Below, piece by piece: positions 29,270 to 37,156 of a stretch of DNA of 37,156 nucleotides. Position 1 is the stretch's first letter. The number at the start of each line of letters is the position of its first letter. The notes beneath the pieces were generated by a model. That model did not search any database. It was not told the origin of the DNA and was given only the letters and a program-made list of their open reading frames with translations. The stretch spans positions 1 to 37,156 of the forward strand of contig JAHJJH010000073.1 of NCBI GenBank assembly GCA_018823105.1, given 5' to 3'. A program made the translations under genes and the position numbers. The DNA is from Verrucomicrobiota bacterium. Its GTDB lineage: Bacteria > Verrucomicrobiota > Kiritimatiellia > CAIQIC01 > JAGNIJ01.

Positions 29270-30442
29270 ATGAGACTGGTCAGCATAGCCCCCTATCGCA
29301 TCGTGCCGCCGGACACCGGGGGGCGGCTGGTGATCTTCGGCCCGTGCTGCGCCTACGCGAAGTTGACGGAAGCGTTCCTGTGCCTCGCGCTGACGACCCT
29401 TCGGGACCGGCGATCCTTCGATGTGCCGTTTCGCTACAGGGAAAAGCGCGCGGCGACCTCGCTGCTCATCGCTTTCGACCGCCTGGGGTTGTTTCCCAAG
29501 GTCCCGTATCTCTGGTCCATGCGTGGCTATGCGCGCCGCCTGGCGCAAGAGGCGCTGGCCGAGCATCCGGACGTGATCGAGGTGCATCTCCCCTGGTTGG
29601 CTCCCGTGCGTCGTCACCTGCCCGCCCGCCTCCCCATGGTGCTGGTCACTCAGAACGTAGAGGCGGTCTGGTACGGCGACTATATCCGACAGCGGTGGTG
29701 GCCTTCGTTCTTTCAGCGGTGGATCGAGCGGATCGAGGCGGAGGGGGTAAGGCTGGCCGACCACGTGATCTGCCTCACGCCGAATGACCGCGATGAACTG
29801 GTGCGGCGCTACAGAGTGCCAGCGGAAAAATTGTCCGTCATCCCGCCCGGCTATGAAGGATCGGCGGTTCGCCCCCTCCCGCGTCTCGATCTTCCGGCGG
29901 GCGCGATCCGGCGCGGCCTGCTGGTGGGGACGCGTACGCCCTCTAATATCGATGCGGCGCGGCAGCTGGTGGAGCGGGTGGCGCCCTCGTGCGTCGGCCG
30001 GGCGGAATTTGTCGTCGCGGGCACGGTCTGCGAGGAACTGCGCGGGCGAAGCCTGCCCGCCAACGTGCGGTTGAAGGGATATGTCCGGGACCTGGAGCCG
30101 CTCTACGACGAGGCCGATCTCTTTGTGTTCCCGCTGGAAATGGATGGGATCGCCAACACCAAGGTCATCCAGGCGCTGGCCCGGGGCCTGCCGGTGGTTT
30201 CGACGTCCGCCGGGATGCGCGGGTACGAGGACCTGGCCGGCGGACCGATCCGCGTGGCGGCCGTGGCGGAATTTGCGCGCGCGATCGAAGACACGCGACC
30301 GCTGACGGAGAAGGACCTCGAGAAAGTGCGCCGCTATGAATGGGATGAAATCGCCCGGCGCCGCCTGCGTCTTTATCAGGATCTGGCCGCGGATCGCTCA
30401 ACTTATCAGTCAGTCCATAATAGAATAGACCTACGAATGTAG
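29270..30442 (+). CDS. Family 4 / group 1 glycosyltransferase
   Basis: MRLVSIAPYRIVPPDTGGRLVIF; VIPPGYEGSAVR; GLLVGTRTPSNIDAARQLVERV; ANVRLKGYVRDLEPLYDEADLFVFPLEMDGIANTKVIQALARGLPVVST. Confidence 0.88.
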   Translation: MRLVSIAPYRIVPPDTGGRLVIFGPCCAYAKLTEAFLCLALTTLRDRRSFDVPFRYREKRAATSLLIAFDRLGLFPKVPYLWSMRGYARRLAQEALAEHPDVIEVHLPWLAPVRRHLPARLPMVLVTQNVEAVWYGDYIRQRWWPSFFQRWIERIEAEGVRLADHVICLTPNDRDELVRRYRVPAEKLSVIPPGYEGSAVRPLPRLDLPAGAIRRGLLVGTRTPSNIDAARQLVERVAPSCVGRAEFVVAGTVCEELRGRSLPANVRLKGYVRDLEPLYDEADLFVFPLEMDGIANTKVIQALARGLPVVSTSAGMRGYEDLAGGPIRVAAVAEFARAIEDTRPLTEKDLEKVRRYEWDEIARRRLRLYQDLAADRSTYQSVHNRIDLRM

Positions 30443-30496
30443 GGCCGCCGCTTGCGGCGCGCCTACTTTCGGCCTCCGACAAGCGGAGGCCCTACA
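30439..30496. repeat. Multi-hairpin intergenic repeat, TGTAGGGC...GCCCTACA, copy 2
   Basis: TGTAGGGCCGCCGCTTGCGGCGCGCCTACTTTCGGCCTCCGACAAGCGGAGGCCCTACA; left 25 nt identical to copy 1. Confidence 0.75.
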
Positions 30497-30575
30497 TAAA
30501 TCGCTACCTGCCCGCAGTGCTTCACACAACGATGCGGCCGGGCAAATAGGGCAGAAATTACAAATATTTTTTTTT

Positions 30576-30604
30576 TTGAATAATTCAACTAGTCGGTGTA
30601 TACT
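30576..30604 (+). promoter_or_regulatory. Putative sigma70-type promoter of the giant surface-protein gene
   Basis: TTGAAT-17 bp-TATACT; the -35 overlaps the palindrome TTGAATAATTCAA; followed by a 5'UTR inverted repeat GTTTCA(gtcat)TGAAAC at 30627-30643. Confidence 0.6.
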
Positions 30605-30660
30605 TTCTTTCAAGAAGGCCATTTACGTTTCAGTCATTGAAACGAAGGCTCTTCGACCAC

Positions 30661-33600
30661 ATGTTTGCCCATCTGACAATGAAGATGGCGCGATGCCTAT
30701 TTATTACGGCAGCTGTGTTCTTGCTGGGTTTTAACCTTTTTGCCGCGGAGATCCTTCAGACATACTATGCGCCGTTCTCCGAAGATGACATGCAGGCGTC
30801 CCTGAATGCCATCGACGCCTACCGCGGGTACATCGGCAACGAGATGCGCACGGTGCTTTCCATGATCGCGGGCATGGACGGGACGGTTATTTACTACGAC
30901 CACTGGGAGGACGGCTACGAGGCGGACATCACATCGCCCACCCAGGCCACGACGCAGATCTGGGGCGACGGCGATTCCGGAACGGGCATCCCGCCGGGTT
31001 TTACCCAGGACGTGGTCAACGCGGGGACGCTGATCAACCTGGAAGCGACGATCGACGTCACGCGGAGCGCCATCCAGATCGAATATGACGGGCGCGACAA
31101 GGTCTCGGCCACGCGGCCGATCTCGATGACCCGCGCGCTGTATGCCATAGACCCGGGCGAGGTCCTGGCCGAGGCGTGCGGGGTGTTCGACGTCAGCCTG
31201 CACGGGCTGATGTATCGCGCCCCGGTGGGGGTGGGCACGGGCGTGGGCAACGGCACCAATTCGATGTTCAGTTATTCGGCCTTCTACATCATGGGCGACC
31301 GTGACCATACCCTGGTCGAGCTGGACAAGGACAACGACGGCGACTTTGAGGAGTGGCGGTACTTGGACGCCGGCGAAAGCTGGTTCGTCAACGGCGGCGT
31401 GGTCGCCGGCGCCACGGTACAGGGCAGCAAGGCCTTCCAGTGCCACCTGGTGACCGGCGATATCGGGTCCACCTATGAAATGCGCTGGTACGAGCTGTGG
31501 CCGGAGGACAAGTGGGGGTCCGACTACTACTGCCTTGCCGGCACGCGGGAGGACGGGGGCAACACGCATCCGGCCCTCGTCTATTGCTTCAATCCCAACA
31601 CCAATGCGATCACCGTGTTTTATGAGACGCGGTCGAGCACCGGGTCCTTTGCCGTCGCCGCGGGCGTCGTGTCCGATGGGTTCACGATGCCCCTGGATTC
31701 CGGCGGCCGGTTTTACACGACCAACGCGGACCGGTTTCTCGGGGTGCTGGCGTTCGACACGTGGGTGGCGGGGGGGGTCCTGTACGGGTATGTGCAGCAC
31801 TGCCAGCGCTATGACTGGGGCATGGGCTTGATCCCGCGCGACACGCTGACCACGATGGGGATTTGCAGCTGGGGCCCGGGTCACGGCACCACCGCGGACG
31901 GCACCAACGGCAACCCCGTCTGGGTGATGGCGGTGAGCAATACGACCATCTATGTGGACCTGGACAGCGACCCGACTACCGGGCCGCTGACCGACCCGCT
32001 GGGCAACCGATATGATTTCTCCACGAACGTGAGCTACCTGGAGTCGGCGCTGATTTTCGACAACACCGACGGCGACCAGACCGGTATGCGCATTTACACG
32101 CTCGACGGCACCCAGTTGACGTCGGGGTGGGGAGAGGACCCGGTGCCGTCCGAGCCGGGGAATCCGTACCTGGACATGGGCTACGGCGTCCTGCCGTTCC
32201 CGACGGTCCTCGCGCGCAAGTACGCGACGTTGTTCACGGACATCAATACCAACGGCTATCCCGACCCCGGCGACGAACTGGAGTTCATGGTGGACGTCAT
32301 CAACGTGGGCTTCGCCACGGCGAACGCCGTCATTTTCAGGGATGACCTGCCGACCAACCTGACGATCTACGTGAACAATTCCTCCGAGCTCAACGGCGAT
32401 CCCGTGCCGGACGACCTGCCGCCGCGGCCCACCCGTTTCCCCTTCGACGGGTCCGGCTACGACATCGGCTCGATCGACATCGGGGAGACCTCCACGGTGC
32501 GGTATGTCACGGAAATCACGGAGACGCTCCCGACCAATTTCCTCGGGTATATCCACAACAACGCCACGGTGACGGGCACCAACGCGAACTGGTCCGCGGT
32601 CGGCTTCACCAACATCCTCCTGGGCGGCCTGGCGTTGTACAAGACCTCCAGCGCCACCAACCCGCTCGACCCCGGGGCGTTGCTGGTCTACACGGTGACG
32701 CTCGTCAATACGGGGCAGTTCACCTACACCGGCGTGACCCTGGAGGATTACCTGCCCCTGGGCGTCGCCTATGTCTCCAACAGCACGGTCATCCGGGCGC
32801 CCGGCGGGTTGACGAACACGGTCTGGGACCGGTTCAACAAGCCGGTCTTCACCAACAACAACGGGACCTTGAGCTGGCTGAACCACTGGCAGGAGTTCGG
32901 GGAGAGCGACGGCCCGGCCTCGGGGAAAGTCCGGGTGACGCCGGACACCAACTCCGTGTTCATGGAGACCTATGCGCTGGTGGTCTGCGGATCCAACGCC
33001 GCCGCCTGGCGCTCGGCGGACCTGTCCGGCCACAGCGCCGCCTGGTTGAGCTTCAAGTACCGGCGCGACAGCCTGCCGGACATCAACCGCTACGTGGACG
33101 TCTTCATCTCCACCAACGGGTGGGCGTCCTCCAATTTCCTGGGCCGCTTCCAGGGGGCGGCCACGGATACCAACTTCATCAGCACCAATGTCGAGATCTC
33201 GGCCTACATCTCGACGAACACCGCGATCCGCTTCCACAGTTGTTCGGCGCCCAACATGGGGCTGACCAACCGGGTCTGGTTCGACGACGTGAAAATCGAG
33301 GCGGCGGGGAGCAACGTGGTCTTTGCCGGCAATCCGCCGCCGGACCTGATGGAGGGGCTGATGCTGCCGCCGGGCACGACCATCGTGGCCCAGCTTTCGG
33401 TGACCGTGGACGATCCGCCGCTCTCGACGCAACTGGTCAACACCGCCCGCGCGCGCGCCCAGCAGTATGATGTCTGGCTCTACGCCACGGCCACGAACAG
33501 TGTCCACGCGACGTCCGGGGTGTCCATGGTGAAGGGCGTGACGCCGGCCGGCCTGGTCGCTCCCGGCACAAACCTGGCGTACACGATCACCATCATCAAT

Positions 33601-36600
33601 ACCGGCAACGTCAGCCAGACGGGTATTACGCTGAACGACACCCTGCCGGTCGGCGTGACGTACGTGTCGGGGAGCGCGGAGCTGTCGCGCAACTACCTGC
33701 ACACGAACACGGTGCAGGACCTGTGTTCCTTCAAGGTCTATACCAACCAGGACGGGCTCGTGGATTGGAGCACGGCCTGGACGGAAACCGGTGACGACGG
33801 CTATCCGACCTCCGGCGTGATCCAGGTGGCGGTGGACAACGGCATCTTCCCGGGCCACACCTACGCGCTGACCATCGCCGGTCCCAGCGCGAGCCTCCAG
33901 CGTTCGACCGACCTGCGCGCGGGCTATACCAACGCCTGGTTGAGCTTTGAACACCGTCGAAGCGACCTGGATGCGGGGGATACGCTGACGCTGCAGGTCT
34001 CGTCCAACGGCGGGGCCACGTGGTCCGCCGCCCTGGTGACGCTCGCCGGTCCCGGGACGGACAGCAGTTATGCGACGACCAACGTGGACATCAGCACCTA
34101 CATTTCTTCCAACACGGCCATCCGGTTTCTCTCGTCGGCCACCGTCGACGCGACCGACCTGTTCTGGCTCGACGACATCCTGATCACCTATTCCGGCGCG
34201 CCGGCCACCAACAAGCTGCGCGGCCCGCCGGAGTTGCTCGACGGCCGGTACGACCTGCCGCCCGGCCAGACGATGACCGTGCGGTTGAACGCCCTCGTGG
34301 ATGATCCGCCCGCCTCGACGCAAATGGTCAACACCGTCTGCTACCAGAGCGACCAACATCCGGACTGCCTCTACGCGTACGCGACCAACCACCAGGACTT
34401 CAGCGTCGGGATGACCGTGGCCAAGACCTCCAGCCTGGCGGGCGCCGATTGGCCGCTCTACTACACGAACACATACACCATCACCCTCGTCAACACCGGC
34501 CAGATCGTGCAGACCGGCATCACCGTGACGGATGCCCTGCCCGCGGGGGTTTCGTACGTCCCGGGCAGCGCCGTGGTCGTCGCGCCCGGCCTGGTGACGA
34601 ATATCGTCACGAACATCACGGCCACGGTGATCACCAACACCGTGCGGGATGAGTTCAATACCCGGGCGTACACGAACAACGACGGAACGGTCAACTGGGC
34701 GGGGAACTGGGTCGAGGAGGGTGATGACGGCAACCCGCTGCTCAATGATGTCGTGGTGTCGAATCGTTACAACACCTACACGCTGGTCACCAAGGACAAC
34801 AACAACGGGGCGTACCGCGAGGTCGACCTCTCGGGCTGCACGGGCGCGGTCTTCAGCTTCGACTGGGCGCGGTTCCAGCTGGACGCGGCCGATTACTACG
34901 CGGCCTATGTTTCCTCCAACGGCGGATCTTCGTACAGCCAGCTGATTCAATACAACGGCACGGGGGGCAACGACCCGGCGCTGTCCTCCACGAATTTCGA
35001 CATCTCTGCCTGGATCTCCGCCGACACCCGCATTCGTTTCTACTCGGCAGACGGGTCGGTTGGGGACGATGAAGGGATGGCCTGGGACAATGTACAGATA
35101 CAGTTCACCGCCCCCTCGGCCGTCACCAACTTCACCACGAACGTCTTCTGGACGGCCGTCACGAACGCAGGCGGCGCCCCGCCCCCCGTAGCCAGCGGCT
35201 ACACCCTGCCCACCGGCCAGACCATGACGGTGACGCTGAAGGTCACCGCGGACCTGCCGACCACCTACACGCAGTTCATCAACACCGCCTACGCGTACAG
35301 CCTCCAGCAGGGGGAACTCCAGGCGCCGGCGACGGACCACCTCGTCCGCGTGGCGGTCGGTGACTGGGTCTGGTACGACGCGAACACCAACGGTGTCCAG
35401 GACGTGGGCGAGCAGGGCATCAGCAACGTCACCGTCCGGCTGTACGCGGGGACCACCAACCTCGTGGCGGTCACGAACACCTCCGCGACCGGCTATTATC
35501 TCTTCTCCGGCTGGCCGGCTGGCGAATACTTCGTCGAGTTCGTCAAGCCCTCCGGCTACTGGTTCACGGCGCAATACCAGGGCGGCGACCCGGCGCTGGA
35601 CAGCGACGCGGATACCACCACCGGGCGAACCGCGATCACCAACCTGGTCAGCGGCACGAACCTGACGCTGGATGCCGGACTCTATGTGCCGCCCAGCGCG
35701 ATCGGGAACTGGGTCTGGTTCGACACCAATACCAACGGCATCCAGGACGGCGGCGAATCGGGAGTGACGGGCATCGTGGTCCGTCTGTACAACGGTTCCA
35801 GCAACCTGCTGGCCACGACGACCAACGATGCCTCCGGCTACTACTCCTTCACTAACCTCCCTCCGGGCAATTACTTCGTGGAATTCGCAATTCCCACGCA
35901 ATACGTGTTTACCCTGGTCAACCAAGGCGGCGATGACGCCGTGGACAGCGACGCCGATCCCGTCACCGGCCGCACGGAGATCTTTGCCCTGGGCACGGGG
36001 ACCAATGACACACGATGGGATGCCGGCGTGATCTATCCCGTCCAGGGCCTCTACATCACCAAGACCTCGGACCTGGCCGGATGCGGCAATCCCGGCGGCA
36101 CGGCGACCTATACGATCGTGGTATTCAACACCAACGTCTTCACGCAGACGGGCGTTACGGTCAGCGACCCGACGCCGGCGGGAACGACGTGGCTGACAAA
36201 CAGCATCGTCATCCAAGCGCCGTCGTCCGGCTACACCGGCACGCCGCCGACGCTGGCGTACGGCTATACCCTGGCCGCCGCCCAGGCGATGACGGTGACG
36301 GTCAAGTATGTCATCAGCATGCCGACCGCGAGCACCCAGTTGCTCAACACGGCCTATGCGTACAGCGCGGGCAACCCGCCCGTCGAGGCGTCGGTGACCA
36401 ATTGCCTGGCCTCCGCCGACCTGGCCGTCGAAAAGACGGCCACGGACAGCGAGGTGATCGAGGTCCAGGTGATCGAGTACATCGTGACGGCGACCAACCA
36501 TGGGCCCGACACGGCGACCGGCGTCGAGTTGACCGACATCCTGCCCGAGGATGTCCAGTACAACAGCCACAGCAACGGGACCTATTCCTCCGGCTCGGGC

Positions 36601-37156
36601 ATCTGGACGATCGGAACGCTGCCGTCCGGCGGCTCCACGTCGCTGTATATCAACGTGACGATTCGCGAGGGCACGGCGGACTCCTATATTACCAACGGGG
36701 TTTGCGTGACCGCCGCCGATCAATACGACCCGGTGAGCGCAAACAACTGCACCGACAACACCATCCGCGTGACGATGATCGTGCTGGGGCGGTTCGAGGG
36801 GATGAATGTCGATGGGCAGGTGTCGCTGGAATGGGAGACGGTGGCCGAGATCGGGACGGTGGGCTTTCACCTGTATCGTCGCGATCCGGGCGGGGCGGAA
36901 ACGGTCCGGGTCACGGAGGATTTGCTGCCGTCCGTGGTCGGCGCGCCGCAGGGCGGAATCTATCGTTTCGTGGATCCGACCGCCGCGCCGGGCCGGACCT
37001 ATCTCTATGAGCTGGAGGAAATCGAGGCCGGAGGCCACCGCATCCGGTACGGGCCTTTTGAGGTCCGGCCGTCGGTCGGGAAGGCGGCGCGCGTCGCGAA
37101 GGCGGCTCCGGCCGAACCTTTCACGTCCGAGGTGCGCGTCTCGGCCTTCCGCGAAG
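30661..37156 (+). CDS. Giant secreted surface protein with DUF11 repeats and SdrD B-like domains (3' partial, runs off window)
   Basis: Open frame from ATG 30661 (or 30679) to the window edge, >=2165 codons; signal sequence MARCLFITAAVFLLGFNLFAAE; DUF11-like repeats (YTVTLVNTGQFTYTGVTLEDYLPLGVAYVSNS; YTITIINTGNVSQTGITLNDTLPVGVTYVSGS; YTITLVNTGQIVQTGITVTDALPAGVSYVPGS; YTIVVFNTNVFTQTGVTVSDPTPAGTTWLTNS; IEYIVTATNHGPDTATGVELTDILPEDVQY) and two SdrD B-like domains (VGDWVWYDANTNGVQDVGEQGI...; IGNWVWFDTNTNGIQDGGESGV...). Confidence 0.93.
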   Translation, partial: MFAHLTMKMARCLFITAAVFLLGFNLFAAEILQTYYAPFSEDDMQASLNAIDAYRGYIGNEMRTVLSMIAGMDGTVIYYDHWEDGYEADITSPTQATTQIWGDGDSGTGIPPGFTQDVVNAGTLINLEATIDVTRSAIQIEYDGRDKVSATRPISMTRALYAIDPGEVLAEACGVFDVSLHGLMYRAPVGVGTGVGNGTNSMFSYSAFYIMGDRDHTLVELDKDNDGDFEEWRYLDAGESWFVNGGVVAGATVQGSKAFQCHLVTGDIGSTYEMRWYELWPEDKWGSDYYCLAGTREDGGNTHPALVYCFNPNTNAITVFYETRSSTGSFAVAAGVVSDGFTMPLDSGGRFYTTNADRFLGVLAFDTWVAGGVLYGYVQHCQRYDWGMGLIPRDTLTTMGICSWGPGHGTTADGTNGNPVWVMAVSNTTIYVDLDSDPTTGPLTDPLGNRYDFSTNVSYLESALIFDNTDGDQTGMRIYTLDGTQLTSGWGEDPVPSEPGNPYLDMGYGVLPFPTVLARKYATLFTDINTNGYPDPGDELEFMVDVINVGFATANAVIFRDDLPTNLTIYVNNSSELNGDPVPDDLPPRPTRFPFDGSGYDIGSIDIGETSTVRYVTEITETLPTNFLGYIHNNATVTGTNANWSAVGFTNILLGGLALYKTSSATNPLDPGALLVYTVTLVNTGQFTYTGVTLEDYLPLGVAYVSNSTVIRAPGGLTNTVWDRFNKPVFTNNNGTLSWLNHWQEFGESDGPASGKVRVTPDTNSVFMETYALVVCGSNAAAWRSADLSGHSAAWLSFKYRRDSLPDINRYVDVFISTNGWASSNFLGRFQGAATDTNFISTNVEISAYISTNTAIRFHSCSAPNMGLTNRVWFDDVKIEAAGSNVVFAGNPPPDLMEGLMLPPGTTIVAQLSVTVDDPPLSTQLVNTARARAQQYDVWLYATATNSVHATSGVSMVKGVTPAGLVAPGTNLAYTITIINTGNVSQTGITLNDTLPVGVTYVSGSAELSRNYLHTNTVQDLCSFKVYTNQDGLVDWSTAWTETGDDGYPTSGVIQVAVDNGIFPGHTYALTIAGPSASLQRSTDLRAGYTNAWLSFEHRRSDLDAGDTLTLQVSSNGGATWSAALVTLAGPGTDSSYATTNVDISTYISSNTAIRFLSSATVDATDLFWLDDILITYSGAPATNKLRGPPELLDGRYDLPPGQTMTVRLNALVDDPPASTQMVNTVCYQSDQHPDCLYAYATNHQDFSVGMTVAKTSSLAGADWPLYYTNTYTITLVNTGQIVQTGITVTDALPAGVSYVPGSAVVVAPGLVTNIVTNITATVITNTVRDEFNTRAYTNNDGTVNWAGNWVEEGDDGNPLLNDVVVSNRYNTYTLVTKDNNNGAYREVDLSGCTGAVFSFDWARFQLDAADYYAAYVSSNGGSSYSQLIQYNGTGGNDPALSSTNFDISAWISADTRIRFYSADGSVGDDEGMAWDNVQIQFTAPSAVTNFTTNVFWTAVTNAGGAPPPVASGYTLPTGQTMTVTLKVTADLPTTYTQFINTAYAYSLQQGELQAPATDHLVRVAVGDWVWYDANTNGVQDVGEQGISNVTVRLYAGTTNLVAVTNTSATGYYLFSGWPAGEYFVEFVKPSGYWFTAQYQGGDPALDSDADTTTGRTAITNLVSGTNLTLDAGLYVPPSAIGNWVWFDTNTNGIQDGGESGVTGIVVRLYNGSSNLLATTTNDASGYYSFTNLPPGNYFVEFAIPTQYVFTLVNQGGDDAVDSDADPVTGRTEIFALGTGTNDTRWDAGVIYPVQGLYITKTSDLAGCGNPGGTATYTIVVFNTNVFTQTGVTVSDPTPAGTTWLTNSIVIQAPSSGYTGTPPTLAYGYTLAAAQAMTVTVKYVISMPTASTQLLNTAYAYSAGNPPVEASVTNCLASADLAVEKTATDSEVIEVQVIEYIVTATNHGPDTATGVELTDILPEDVQYNSHSNGTYSSGSGIWTIGTLPSGGSTSLYINVTIREGTADSYITNGVCVTAADQYDPVSANNCTDNTIRVTMIVLGRFEGMNVDGQVSLEWETVAEIGTVGFHLYRRDPGGAETVRVTEDLLPSVVGAPQGGIYRFVDPTAAPGRTYLYELEEIEAGGHRIRYGPFEVRPSVGKAARVAKAAPAEPFTSEVRVSAFRE

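Noticed and set aside
30697-37038. 2113-aa minus-strand ORF in the track
   Set aside because: Low-complexity Arg/Val/Gly/His composition without domains; it is the antisense shadow of the + strand DUF11/SdrD-like gene, which has a signal peptide, promoter and recognisable domains.

Overview
This 37.2 kb GC-rich window looks like ordinary bacterial chromosome. The gene style (DUF11/SdrD-type adhesin, 'DxDxDGMxDxWE...NLQEYIAGTDPTN' C-terminal module) is reminiscent of the PVC group, possibly Verrucomicrobiota/Kiritimatiellota, but this is inference only. From left to right: an outer-membrane-like protein, an M48 lipoprotein protease, QueG, a heavy-metal P1B-ATPase, a solo tandem winged-helix regulator enclosed by three near-identical ~26 bp palindromes, a ferredoxin / DHOD-like / pyruvate:ferredoxin oxidoreductase cluster, DusB, a secreted subtilase, the conserved rpmH-rnpA-yidD-yidC-khpB operon, an RlmD-like methyltransferase, a secreted metallophosphoesterase with an atypical active site, a surface-glycan type cluster (SAM methyltransferase, GT2, B12-radical SAM, SrkA-like kinase, two GT4), and the first >=2165 codons of a giant DUF11/SdrD-like surface protein that runs off the right edge. 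That last gene is absent from the supplied ORF track, which lists only its antisense shadow. The most unusual signal is the ~0.9 kb island at 6232-7140: a double-wHTH gene bounded by a 30-bp terminal inverted repeat (29/30) with a third copy of the palindrome just upstream of its start codon. A second notable signal is a dispersed GTAGGGC...GCCCTAC family of multi-hairpin intergenic repeats with apparent compensatory changes.
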